NCBI GenBank assembly: GCA_051880495.1
Contig: JBJEOB010000009.1
Coordinates: 1-64,000, forward strand
Direction of reading: 5' to 3'
Length of the DNA stretch: 64,000 nt
Source of the DNA: MGBC120314 sp051880495
GTDB taxonomy: Bacteria > Bacillota > Clostridia > Lachnospirales > Lachnospiraceae
The position numbers and the translations under genes were made by a program. The notes beneath the pieces were generated by a model. That model saw nothing but the letters and a program-made list of their open reading frames with translations, ran no database searches and was not told where the DNA came from. This document shows positions 26,297-34,816 of the stretch, one piece after another. The first letter of the stretch is position 1; each line of letters opens with the position of its first letter.

Positions 26297-26362
26297 AAGT
26301 CTAAAATAGAGAAAAGCCGGAAGTGCATATATGCCCTTCCGGCTTTTCTCTATTTTAGACTT
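26297..26362. terminator. Bidirectional terminator after rubrerythrin (66-bp palindrome)
   Basis: Arms of 27 bp (AAGTCTAAAATAGAGAAAAG plus CCGGAAG) are perfectly complementary around a smaller palindrome GCATATATGC. The GC core GCCGGAAG is flanked by A-tracts on one side and TTTTCTCTATTTT on the other, giving a U-rich tail in either direction. It lies 15 bp after the rubrerythrin stop. Confidence 0.85.
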
Positions 26363-26376
26363 GCATGGCTTGTAGC

Positions 26377-26916
26377 TTACGCAAAGTATCTCTTTAATAA
26401 TCCTTCGAATGCTTTGCCGTGTCTTGCTTCGTCACGTGCCATTTCATGAACTGTGTCATGGATTGCATCGAGTCCTGCTTCCTTAGCTCTCTTAGCAAGG
26501 TCTGTCTTTCCTGCTGTTGCTCCGTTTTCAGCGTCAACTCTCATCTCAAGGTTCTTCTTTGTTGAATCAGTTACTACTTCTCCGAGTAATTCAGCAAACT
26601 TAGCTGCATGCTCTGCTTCTTCATAAGCTGCCTTCTCGTAGTACATTCCAACTTCAGGATATCCTTCTCTGTGTGCTACTCTTGCCATCGCAAGGTACAT
26701 ACCAACCTCTGAACATTCACCTTCAAAGTTAGCTCTTAAATCCTTAATTATATCTTCACTTACACCCTTGGCAACTCCAACAACATGCTCTGCTGCCCAT
26801 ACTTTTTCTCCGGACTGAACCTTAAACTTCTCTGCAGGTGCCTTACAAACCGGACAGAATTCAGGTGCCTGGTCTCCTTCGTAAACATATCCACATACTG
26901 TACATACAAATTTCAT
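26377..26916 (-). CDS. Reverse rubrerythrin
   Basis: Oxidative-stress protein that reduces hydrogen peroxide and/or oxygen in anaerobes. The rubredoxin domain is at the N terminus (CTVCGY and CPVCK, Cys 5, 8, 21, 24) and the diiron four-helix domain follows (EGECSEVGMY, YEEAEHAAKFAEL, MARDEARHGKAFEG). This order is the reverse of classic rubrerythrin. Length 179 is typical. It is monocistronic, with a consensus promoter upstream and a strong terminator downstream. Confidence 0.92.
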   Translation of the reverse strand: MKFVCTVCGYVYEGDQAPEFCPVCKAPAEKFKVQSGEKVWAAEHVVGVAKGVSEDIIKDLRANFEGECSEVGMYLAMARVAHREGYPEVGMYYEKAAYEEAEHAAKFAELLGEVVTDSTKKNLEMRVDAENGATAGKTDLAKRAKEAGLDAIHDTVHEMARDEARHGKAFEGLLKRYFA

Positions 26917-26955
26917 ATCGATATCTCCTTTTCTAAGTAGTCTCTTGTAAGTAAT

Positions 26956-26984
26956 ATTTTATTATTTATAAATTCGTTTGTCAA
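26956..26984 (-). promoter_or_regulatory. Sigma-A promoter of rubrerythrin
   Basis: Minus strand TTGACA, 17-bp spacer, TAAAAT. The perfect -35 and ideal spacing predict strong expression; AAAGGAG lies before the start codon. I see no convincing PerR box. Confidence 0.8.
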
Positions 26985-27012
26985 CGCAATTATCATAACA
27001 AAATAATGGAAA

Positions 27013-27040
27013 GGCAGGAGGTTATTGCTAACCTCCTGCC
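27013..27040 (-). terminator. Hairpin after exported prolyl isomerase gene
   Basis: Perfect 12-bp stem GGCAGGAGGTTA / TAACCTCCTGCC with a 4-nt loop, 11 bp after the stop codon. The U-tract is weak (TTTCCATTATTT). Confidence 0.65.
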
Positions 27041-27051
27041 TGTACTTTTCA

Positions 27052-28173
27052 CTATTTAATCTTAGCCATGCCAATCAGTTCATCAAACACTTTGTTGTAT
27101 AAAATCTCAAAACGGACATCTGCCTCAAGTTCATCGCCATATGCCTCTTTGAGCTGCTCAACGCTCTCGTAAGATGATGAAGCAACCAGGTCCTCCTCGT
27201 ATGCAAGAATTTCTTCTGCAGTAACATCTATACCTTCTGCATCAGCAATAAGATTAATTGCCATCTTTTCCTTTACATACTCCTCGGCCATACTCTTTGC
27301 ATCTTCTTCAAATGCTTCCATGGATTCGTATGAATATAAAGTAGTAATATATGATTCAAATGTATCAAAGCCGTACATCTGTCCATACATATTAAATTCA
27401 TACTCTGCATTATCCTTAACTCTCTCGAATGTAGTGTTCACTTCACTCTCAGGCAGACTCTTAATCTCTGAATTGTCCAGGATATATGTCATCATCTGTG
27501 CATATATGTCATAGTCATAGTTGTCCTGCTTCTCAGCCTGGAGGTATTCTATAATTGAATCTTCAAATTCCTTTGTTGTATTTAACGGCTGCTCTGTCTC
27601 ACCTGTGATTTTCTTTACAAACTCATCGTTGTATTCAGGAATAACCTCTTCCTCAATATAGTTGACAGTAACAACAAATATAACATCCTTGCCCTTTAAT
27701 TCATCATTATCATAACTATCAGGGAATCTGCACGGAAGTTCGTATTCCTGACCAACTGTAAGGCCTACAAGCTGTCTGTCAAGATCCTCAATAAAAGTAC
27801 CGCCAACCGTATAGGTGTAATCTGTTGCGGTACCGTTTGCAAATGCAACACCGTCTAATAATCCGGAGAAATCCAAATTGATTGTATCGCCGTCATTTAC
27901 AGTACCTTCAGTAATCTGATTAACCTCAGAATATGCACTTAAGCAGCTGTCGATTTCATTCTGAATCTCTTCCTGTGTTACCGTAAGTGATTCCTTGTCG
28001 GCCTCAACCTCAATATTCTTATAATCACAAAGCGTCATATACTCCTTGTAATCTGCCGCTGTCAATGCCACTGCTTTTGTTTCATCATTTTTTTCTGCGT
28101 CCGTCTTACCACATGCAACAAGTGACAATACCATCATTGTTCCCATAAGACCACATAATAATTTTTTCTTCAT
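27052..28173 (-). CDS. Exported lipoprotein prolyl isomerase, trigger-factor-like
   Basis: A 373-residue lipoprotein (lipobox VLSLVACG). After about 75 residues there is an FKBP-type domain (VNDGDTINLDFSGLLDGVAF, FIEDLDRQLVGLTVGQEYEL, LKGKDVIFVVTVNYI). A trigger-factor-like helical C-terminal arm then follows (SMAEEYVKEKMAINLIADAE). The ribosome-binding N-terminal domain of trigger factor is absent, so it probably folds exported proteins outside the membrane. ATG 28173 is chosen for AGGAGG and the signal peptide; the frame is open upstream. A TAGAAT -10 candidate without clear -35 lies near 28210. Confidence 0.82.
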   Translation of the reverse strand: MKKKLLCGLMGTMMVLSLVACGKTDAEKNDETKAVALTAADYKEYMTLCDYKNIEVEADKESLTVTQEEIQNEIDSCLSAYSEVNQITEGTVNDGDTINLDFSGLLDGVAFANGTATDYTYTVGGTFIEDLDRQLVGLTVGQEYELPCRFPDSYDNDELKGKDVIFVVTVNYIEEEVIPEYNDEFVKKITGETEQPLNTTKEFEDSIIEYLQAEKQDNYDYDIYAQMMTYILDNSEIKSLPESEVNTTFERVKDNAEYEFNMYGQMYGFDTFESYITTLYSYESMEAFEEDAKSMAEEYVKEKMAINLIADAEGIDVTAEEILAYEEDLVASSSYESVEQLKEAYGDELEADVRFEILYNKVFDELIGMAKIK

Positions 28174-28263
28174 ATACTTCCTCCTACCTTTTGCATTGCG
28201 AATACCTGACCATTCTATCACATTCATTTTATAAATTAAAGTGATTTCACATTTTTTTCACGA

Positions 28264-29640
28264 TTACAATTCTTCAGGCAGGTCTTCACTTATGATTGTT
28301 CTGATAGTTTCATCATCAAGCTCCTTCAATGAAACTATTCTGTCAGCCTGCTTTGCAATTGCCTTTTCAAGATAATTTCTGGCATCACGGGCATTGGCAT
28401 ATGAAGCAAGTTTTGCCGCAATTCTGTCAGTAAAGAACTGCTCCGCCTGCTCTATGGCCTCCTCATTAAACTGATACTCCTGCTTCTTAGCCATACTCTG
28501 GAGTATTGATATCTCCTGCTGTGGAGTATAATCCTCAAATAAAATGTGTTTATTAAACCTTGAACGAAGACCCGGATTGGAATTAAGGAATTCATCCATC
28601 AGAGCCGGATAACCCGCAACGATAACGATAAGGTTATCACGGTTATCCTCCATCGCCTTAAGGATTGTATCAACCGCTTCCTGTCCGAAATCATTTTCAC
28701 CGCGGTTGGCCGTGAGGGTGTATGCCTCGTCAATGAACAATACGCCGCCCAGCGCAGTATCAACAACATCCTTTGTCTTCATCGCAGTCTGTCCGACATA
28801 ACCGCTTACAAGGCCGGACCTGTCCACTTCAATAAGCTGTCCTCCGTCAAGAATTCCAAGCGAGCGGTATATTTTGGCAAGCATACGTGCCACCGTTGTT
28901 TTTCCGGTTCCCGGATTTCCTGTAAATACCAGATGCTTTGAAACATCCGGCTGCTTCATTCCTCTATCCTTACGAATTTTCTGGATTCTCAGAAGATTTA
29001 CAATTGTATTGACATCTTCCTTAACCGTATCAAGACCAATCAGAGCGTTAAGCTCTGACAGAATATCCTCAACATTTTCCTCCGTCAGTTCTTTCTTTGC
29101 TTCTTCGGCCCGACTGTTGTCTTCCTTATTGTTTATTATGCCTTCGCGGTTTATTTTTCTGTCCGGTGCATACAGTCCAAAATCTCTTAAGTAATTGTCA
29201 AGCATTCCGCAATATCTTGTAAGGGCTGACAGCTCAGCATCCGATATTTCTTTATTGCATGCAATCAGTTCCTGGCCAAGCCTTGAATATGTATCCGCAA
29301 GACGTTTTGCACGGGTATTGTCGCTTCCCGGAATTTTACGCCCGGCATCCGTCAGGACAAAATATTTAAATGATATCGGAACTTCCGATACAAATGTTGG
29401 TCTTGCAAATGTATTGATTACCATTGGCGATATCTCTACACCTGTCTTTTCTTTGATAAACCTAATCTCCTCTTCCTGAATGTTTCCGTCAACCAGAGCC
29501 AGATAAAGCATGAACTTGACGAACTCCATTTTCACGCTTTCCCTTAATGACGTTCCAAGAGAAACCTTGATTACTCCTGCTTTTTCTATCTCATCACAGG
29601 TTGCATAAACTTCGTTTAGCATGTTATCTAATTTACCCAT
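28264..29640 (-). CDS. CbxX/CfxQ-type AAA ATPase with TerB-like N terminus
   Basis: A 458-residue AAA+ protein. Walker A GNPGTGKTT is near residue 245, Walker B VLFIDEAYTL near 302, and the arginine region LRSRFNKHILF follows. This is the CbxX family that includes SpoVK and EccA. Residues about 25-150 look like a TerB/tellurite-resistance-type helical domain (FVKFMLYLALVDGNIQEEEIRF). It is apparently a single gene, 90 bp upstream of the prolyl isomerase gene and divergent from the SGNH gene. Its substrate is unknown. Confidence 0.82.
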   Translation of the reverse strand: MGKLDNMLNEVYATCDEIEKAGVIKVSLGTSLRESVKMEFVKFMLYLALVDGNIQEEEIRFIKEKTGVEISPMVINTFARPTFVSEVPISFKYFVLTDAGRKIPGSDNTRAKRLADTYSRLGQELIACNKEISDAELSALTRYCGMLDNYLRDFGLYAPDRKINREGIINNKEDNSRAEEAKKELTEENVEDILSELNALIGLDTVKEDVNTIVNLLRIQKIRKDRGMKQPDVSKHLVFTGNPGTGKTTVARMLAKIYRSLGILDGGQLIEVDRSGLVSGYVGQTAMKTKDVVDTALGGVLFIDEAYTLTANRGENDFGQEAVDTILKAMEDNRDNLIVIVAGYPALMDEFLNSNPGLRSRFNKHILFEDYTPQQEISILQSMAKKQEYQFNEEAIEQAEQFFTDRIAAKLASYANARDARNYLEKAIAKQADRIVSLKELDDETIRTIISEDLPEEL

Positions 29641-29764
29641 TTATCTTACCTCACAGCTTCAAAAATAAAATTCCGAAATTATTCTACCATATTTATTTAA
29701 ATTATGCTATTATATTTGTTGTTCGTTGGATAATAATGTATTTTAATATATTAAGGATAAAGTT

Positions 29765-30676
29765 ATGAAAATAAGAGACTACCTGCTGCCGGTATTTGCA
29801 ATCATTCTGGCAATAACACTGTCAGGCGCCGCAATTTACATGTCAGCTTATGAAAAGCAGCAAGCAGCAGCCAGCCGGGAACCGGTATCATTTATGGAAC
29901 CGGAATTCATGGCAAATGGCATTTTAACTGCAGAAGCTTCAATTGAAGAAAGCAGCGAAGAAACAACTGAAGAGACCACCGAAGAGCCTTCTACAGAACC
30001 TTCTGAAGAGACTACAGCTGATTTAAGAAAATATACCGAAGGCGTTGACGACTCCAAGATTTATTTTACCAATTACAGGTTTTCCACTGTCGGAACAGAT
30101 TATTTCGACGATGCAATATTCATAGGAAACTCAAGACTTCAGGGATTCATTTTATACTGTAAGGTGCCTAATCTCCGCTCATACACATATGTCGGCATGA
30201 GTGTGAACAGCTTCTTTACCAAGGCAACATTCAATATTGACGGCGTGCAGATGACAGCAGCCGAAGCCCTTGCACATGAAACCAATTTTTCAAAGGTGTA
30301 CTTAAAATTCGGTATTAATGAAATCGGATGGGTATCTACAGAACAGTTTATAAACGAATACAGCAAAGTGATAGAATATATATACAGCTGCAACCCAAAT
30401 GCCATAATTTTTGTTCACTCGGTGCTTCCTGTTTCGCATCATGCAATCGAGGTCGACCCGACACTCAGCATGGAGCGGATTAACGAGTACAACGAGGCTT
30501 TAAAAATCATGGCATCAAAATACAATGTATGTTATCTTGATATAGCAAGTATATTTACCGGAGAAGACGGATATATGCCGTCAGAGTATTCTTCGGACGG
30601 AGTTCATCTTAATGCGAATTCTGTCCTTAAATGGCTTGATTATATACTTGAACACGGAATTGAGGAGAATGACTAA
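29765..30676 (+). CDS. Membrane-anchored SGNH/GDSL esterase
   Basis: A 303-residue protein with an N-terminal TM anchor (about 7-28), an acidic Ser/Thr/Glu linker (about 57-85), and an SGNH hydrolase domain: block I FIGNSR near 120 with the nucleophile Ser, block III FGINEIGW near 184, block V SDGVHLN near 278 with catalytic Asp and His. It likely removes or transfers acyl groups on an extracellular glycan. ATG follows AAGGAT. Its stop overlaps the start of the next gene (TAATG), so it is coupled to a DUF4358 lipoprotein. Confidence 0.85.
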   Translation: MKIRDYLLPVFAIILAITLSGAAIYMSAYEKQQAAASREPVSFMEPEFMANGILTAEASIEESSEETTEETTEEPSTEPSEETTADLRKYTEGVDDSKIYFTNYRFSTVGTDYFDDAIFIGNSRLQGFILYCKVPNLRSYTYVGMSVNSFFTKATFNIDGVQMTAAEALAHETNFSKVYLKFGINEIGWVSTEQFINEYSKVIEYIYSCNPNAIIFVHSVLPVSHHAIEVDPTLSMERINEYNEALKIMASKYNVCYLDIASIFTGEDGYMPSEYSSDGVHLNANSVLKWLDYILEHGIEEND

Positions 30677-31170
30677 TGAAATACCAGAAATACTTTTTAT
30701 CAATTATTATGTTAATATTAATGTTTGCTGCCGGATGCGGTCAGAGCGAAACCACTCCCGAGACTTCGTCGGCTGACACCAGACGTGATATTAATGAATT
30801 ATGTACTGTTTTGTTAAACGGAAAATATTTTGAAGATGAATTATCTTCAATTGACACATCTTACTGTGAAATGCTTCTTGGGATTGCAGATGAAGAATAT
30901 GAAAATGTTATTCTTTACATGGGAAGCGGTGCTACAGCTGAACAGTTTGTGATTTTTGAAACCGCAGACAAAGAAAAAGCAGCCGCCATAAAAGGTAAAT
31001 GTGATGAGTACATTTCCTCTCAGACTGCTGCCTATGCAGATTACATGCCAAAGGAGGTCGACCGTTTAAACAAAGCATGTGTAAACGTCTACAATGATAT
31101 TTATGTTGTTTTATGTGTTGCGTCCGACTCTGACGGTTCTACAACGGCAATATCTGATTTCTTCAAATAA
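30676..31170 (+). CDS. DUF4358-type lipoprotein, coupled to SGNH esterase
   Basis: A 164-residue lipoprotein (lipobox MFAAGCGQ). The folded part resembles the DUF4358 lipoprotein at 20341-20958: FETADKEKAAAIKGKCDEYI, then YNDIYVVLCVASDSDGS. No catalytic motif is seen. Translation is coupled to the SGNH gene by a one-base TAATG overlap. It converges on the minus-strand metallo-beta-lactamase-fold gene, 10 bp away, with no obvious hairpin. Confidence 0.65.
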   Translation: MKYQKYFLSIIMLILMFAAGCGQSETTPETSSADTRRDINELCTVLLNGKYFEDELSSIDTSYCEMLLGIADEEYENVILYMGSGATAEQFVIFETADKEKAAAIKGKCDEYISSQTAAYADYMPKEVDRLNKACVNVYNDIYVVLCVASDSDGSTTAISDFFK

Positions 31171-31180
31171 TCTGCCGTTC

Positions 31181-32095
31181 TTATTTTAAAATAATTACAT
31201 TTGGTGCCGTTCTGTAGAAATACAGTGTGGCACCTTTATTTTTCATCAGGTTCATCATTTTGTAACCGTCATATAATTCGCTTTCCTCATATAAAGATGC
31301 AGGTCCGTCAAAAAAAGCCGCCTTCGGCGAAAGCCTGTTATAAAACTTTTCACTAAAGCCCCAGTTTCCATGATGACTCATTTGGATATAATCACAGTCT
31401 AATATGTCACCGTACTGCTCCATAATATAATCTTCCATCTCATCCTCTACATCTGAACAAAACAGAAAACTTTCCGTACCGCCCTGGATTTTCAGCATCA
31501 TTGAGCCGTTGTTGCATATGGCATCAGTACGTTTTTTCACTTCGTCGTCATACGCATTCAGACAGTCAATTTTAAGACCGAATAATTCAATTGTATCATT
31601 CCTGTTAAGATGCGTTACATTAAAGACCTGGTCAAATGCCATCAGAAGATACTCTTCGTACACATCAATTTCATCCCACTCTCTGGCTACGCTGCGGTAC
31701 TCCTCAAGGTCAATATACACATCATAGACCATATCAACCGATATTTTACCCGGGTTTTGCATAATTGCATTAAATGCACCTATATGGTCCGGGTGCGGAT
31801 GCGTAAGAATCCATGCATCAACATGATTTCCATGCTTCTTTATCACATCACGTACAGCCTGCTCATTGCTTTTAAGGCCACCGTCAATAATGATGAACCC
31901 ACCATCGCTGCTCTCTATTGTATAGAACATCATCTGCCTGTCCTCTTCTGTTCCATACTGGGTAATCCGATATGCATGTCCGTCTTTTTTCCAATTATCA
32001 GAAATCTTCTTCTGATACCATATAAAAAGTCCCGTAATTACAATTATACCTGTTACTATAACAGCAACAGGTATATATCTTTTCTTATTATTCAT
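31181..32095 (-). CDS. Membrane-anchored metallo-beta-lactamase-fold hydrolase
   Basis: A 304-residue protein with one TM segment (about 9-27) and an extracytoplasmic MBL domain. It shows THPHPDHIGAF (HxHxDH zinc motif) near residue 100, the acidic CSDVEDEME segment, and MSHHGNWGFS. The pattern resembles the stand-alone hydrolase domain of ComEC and related surface hydrolases. The substrate cannot be read from sequence. Last gene of the glycan operon, 3 bp after the GDP-fucose synthase gene. Confidence 0.8.
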   Translation of the reverse strand: MNNKKRYIPVAVIVTGIIVITGLFIWYQKKISDNWKKDGHAYRITQYGTEEDRQMMFYTIESSDGGFIIIDGGLKSNEQAVRDVIKKHGNHVDAWILTHPHPDHIGAFNAIMQNPGKISVDMVYDVYIDLEEYRSVAREWDEIDVYEEYLLMAFDQVFNVTHLNRNDTIELFGLKIDCLNAYDDEVKKRTDAICNNGSMMLKIQGGTESFLFCSDVEDEMEDYIMEQYGDILDCDYIQMSHHGNWGFSEKFYNRLSPKAAFFDGPASLYEESELYDGYKMMNLMKNKGATLYFYRTAPNVIILK

Positions 32096-32098
32096 AAA

Positions 32099-33043
32099 TT
32101 ATCTTTCTGCTCTCATTTCACTGTGAAGGAAATCATCATATGCAAGACGAATTCCGTCTTCAAGTTCTGTTTTATATTTCCAGCCAAGCTTCTCAAGCTT
32201 ACTTACATCCAGTAACTTCCTCGGTGTTCCGTCAGGCTTTGTTGTATCATATTCAATAGTACCTTCATAACCTACAACTCTCTTAACGGTTTCAGCAAGT
32301 TCGCTGATTGTAAGCTCCTTGCCTGTACCAAGGTTAACCGTCTCATTTCCTGAATAGGTATTCATCAGATATACACATGCATCAGCAAGGTCATCAACAT
32401 ACAGAAACTCTCTAAGCGGAGTACCTGTTCCCCAGATTGTTACGGAAGGTGCACCTGCCTCCTTTGCTTCATGGAATCTTCTGATAAGTGCCGGAAGAAC
32501 ATGCGAATGCTCCGGATGATAGTTGTCATTTGGTCCATAAAGATTTGTAGGCATTACGCTGATATAATCTGTTCCATACTGTTTATTCAGATATTCACAA
32601 TACTTAAGTCCGGAAATCTTTGCAAGCGCATACGCCTCATTGGTCTGCTCAAGTGAGCTTGTCAGAAGGCAGCTCTCCGGCATAGGCTGTGGTGCCAGTC
32701 TCGGATAAATGCATGAGCTTCCGAGAAACATTAATTTCTTAACCTTATTATCGTATGCAGCTTTTATTACATTCATCTCAAGAATCATGTTGTCATACAT
32801 GAAATCAGCAGGATGAAGGCTGTTGGCCATAATTCCTCCAACCTTTGCGGCTGCAAGGAAAACATAATCCGGCTTCTCCTCTTCAAAGAATTTTTCTACC
32901 TGATCCTGTCTTCGAAGATCCAATTCCTTGGAAGTTCTTGTCACAATATTATTATAGCCGTTGGCATTGAGACATCGCACAATTGCAGAGCCAACCATTC
33001 CTCTATGTCCGGCTACATAAATCTTGGCATCTTTTTCCATCAT
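32099..33043 (-). CDS. fcl: GDP-L-fucose synthase
   Basis: Short-chain dehydrogenase that converts GDP-4-keto-6-deoxymannose to GDP-L-fucose by epimerisation and NADPH reduction. The NADP-binding AGHRGMVGSAI, FLAAAKVGGI, active-site SSCIYPRLAPQP and YALAKISGLKYCEY (Tyr/Lys) are all diagnostic; the 314-residue length is usual. GGAGGG lies 8 nt before ATG. The gene normally found beside it (gmd, GDP-mannose dehydratase) is not in this window. It should feed the fucosyltransferase-like protein at 42311-43141. Confidence 0.92.
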   Translation of the reverse strand: MMEKDAKIYVAGHRGMVGSAIVRCLNANGYNNIVTRTSKELDLRRQDQVEKFFEEEKPDYVFLAAAKVGGIMANSLHPADFMYDNMILEMNVIKAAYDNKVKKLMFLGSSCIYPRLAPQPMPESCLLTSSLEQTNEAYALAKISGLKYCEYLNKQYGTDYISVMPTNLYGPNDNYHPEHSHVLPALIRRFHEAKEAGAPSVTIWGTGTPLREFLYVDDLADACVYLMNTYSGNETVNLGTGKELTISELAETVKRVVGYEGTIEYDTTKPDGTPRKLLDVSKLEKLGWKYKTELEDGIRLAYDDFLHSEMRAER

Positions 33044-33058
33044 AGTTATTTCCCTCCG

Positions 33059-34405
33059 TTATCTAAAATCATATTTGCTTGTCATTTCATTTGTTGTCGG
33101 AGCCGTATATAAAATAACAACCATATCCGGTCTGACCTGATCAATATAGCTTCTGATACTGCCGGTAAATCCTTCCGGAGTAACCGCATACAGCTTACCG
33201 ATTCCAAGCGACATATATGTTATCACAGGTCCGGCAAAAGACTCTCGCAAAAGCAGTACCGTTTTTTCATCATTTCCTGTATCAAGACAATTCGTCACCT
33301 CTGTTACCGGCGGCTTTGAATATGCAAATGCATCATAAGCTCCATGATATACTGTCGAACGTCTTTCAAACGGCTTCGGATTAATCATGGTTTCAAGAAA
33401 TGAGCCCGTATTGTCCATATTAAGATTAGGTATCTTAATATTTAGTTTTGTCTCAAACTTCGGCTCATATACCGTAATGTCATCGTATGGCACATTAACA
33501 AGGGTAACACTTCGTCCAATTGTTCCCTGTACCCAGTCTTTATATATATTCTTATTATAATTCAAGACATTAAAATATTCCATATTAAAACTGAAATTAT
33601 AATCCTGATTTAACTTATCTGCAATAACGCCCGTTGCCCAGAATGCAGTCTCAATATTCCAGTGGTTATCTGACATAAAAAATGCATCCCGGCACAATAT
33701 GCCATCATTGTGAAGTTCTTCTCTCAGGTCAAGCGTGTCTACATCATTTTCCGAAAGACCGCAAAGAAGCGAATCAGCAAGCACATTTTCATAACTTAAT
33801 CCGTACTCTGAAACATATTCCTCATCATATTTATCTTCCTTGATTGGTGCCTGAACATATAACAAATCAATGTCCGATTCGGCAAGGTAGTCTCTTAATT
33901 CAACGACTCCCGCAACAAGCTTTTCAGTATTAACCTGCGAATCAGAAAATTCCTGATAAAAAGGACTTCTTACAAGCGTTCCCGCCGTCTTTGTCTCAAG
34001 GTAAATATTGTCTGTATCAACCATTTTGTTTCCAATGATTTTGTCAAACAATCCGCTCGGAATTTTCATATTCTCCTTAAACGGCAGATAATCGTCGCTG
34101 TACATGTCAATTACGTTAGTAACGCTCCTTACCTTATTAACGTAAATGTCAACTAACGTGTCTTCGGTTTCCTGCACGGTATTCTCTTCTTTGTCCGAAA
34201 ACGGATACAGCCCTTCCCAGTCTACAGATATCATACCATCACTTCCGCCTGTGACTGACATGTCCGTAATCGCATTGTCCATGCCAAATATCTCTATAAA
34301 AACATTTTTTATCACAAACTGGCCAAGTATAAGTACAAGGCATACGCCAATTATTGCCAGAAATGCACCTGCTGTTATTCTCCTACAAACTTTTTCACAG
34401 TTCAT
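33059..34405 (-). CDS. AlgX/DHHW-like extracellular O-acyltransferase domain protein
   Basis: A 448-residue protein with one N-terminal TM segment (about 10-33) and a SGNH-hydrolase-like AlgX/AlgJ domain. It has FFMSDNHWNIETAFW near residue 246 (Asp-His pair) and LLLRESFAGPVI late in the protein (Ser block). It is the likely extracellular partner of the MBOAT at 34817-36301, as AlgX/AlgJ is for AlgI. A VOC-family gene lies between the two. Longer than, and diverged from, the DHHW protein at 17706-18866. Confidence 0.75.
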   Translation of the reverse strand: MNCEKVCRRITAGAFLAIIGVCLVLILGQFVIKNVFIEIFGMDNAITDMSVTGGSDGMISVDWEGLYPFSDKEENTVQETEDTLVDIYVNKVRSVTNVIDMYSDDYLPFKENMKIPSGLFDKIIGNKMVDTDNIYLETKTAGTLVRSPFYQEFSDSQVNTEKLVAGVVELRDYLAESDIDLLYVQAPIKEDKYDEEYVSEYGLSYENVLADSLLCGLSENDVDTLDLREELHNDGILCRDAFFMSDNHWNIETAFWATGVIADKLNQDYNFSFNMEYFNVLNYNKNIYKDWVQGTIGRSVTLVNVPYDDITVYEPKFETKLNIKIPNLNMDNTGSFLETMINPKPFERRSTVYHGAYDAFAYSKPPVTEVTNCLDTGNDEKTVLLLRESFAGPVITYMSLGIGKLYAVTPEGFTGSIRSYIDQVRPDMVVILYTAPTTNEMTSKYDFR

Positions 34406-34408
34406 TAA

Positions 34409-34798
34409 TTACTCACCTTCAACAATTTCTATCATTCCAACGCTTCTGTTCATCATAAATACAACCCGGCGTCCGTCAATTGCCGGTGCTTCTTTCGGTT
34501 CCCCGATTTGAATATATCCTGTCTGTGCCAATTCCTCCACATCTTTTTCAAGATTATTGCTTATATAACACAAATGATATGGGGAGTTATTATATTTCTT
34601 AATAAGTCCTGAGACTGTGGAGTCATCACGATAAGGGCTGATTAACTCAACACAATATCCGTCATTATCCATAAAACAAATGTCGATTCCTCTGTATTCG
34701 TCCCTTACAACCTCTCCGTCACAAAATCCAAGCCTTGAAAACTCTTTGATTGCCCTGTCCATATTTTTAACAAGATATCCTATATGATGAATTTTCAT
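34409..34798 (-). CDS. VOC/glyoxalase-fold protein
   Basis: A 129-residue vicinal-oxygen-chelate protein. The potential metal ligands are His 4/5 (KIHHIGYLV), the Glu of YCVELISPY, the His of SPYHLCYIS and the Glu of GMIEIVEGE. This spacing resembles methylmalonyl-CoA epimerase-type VOC enzymes. It sits between an MBOAT gene (18 bp) and its AlgX-like partner (3 bp), so it may act on the acyl donor or sugar; this is inference. Confidence 0.75.
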   Translation of the reverse strand: MKIHHIGYLVKNMDRAIKEFSRLGFCDGEVVRDEYRGIDICFMDNDGYCVELISPYRDDSTVSGLIKKYNNSPYHLCYISNNLEKDVEELAQTGYIQIGEPKEAPAIDGRRVVFMMNRSVGMIEIVEGE

Positions 34799-34816
34799 TA
34801 TTACTCCTCTTTTCTG

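Noticed and set aside
26956..27000. PerR box at the rubrerythrin promoter
   Set aside because: The best match (TTATGATAATTG) covers only half of the palindromic consensus.
31610..32215. 201-codon open frame on the plus strand
   Set aside because: Antisense to the MBL-fold and GDP-fucose synthase genes; no motif or ribosome site.
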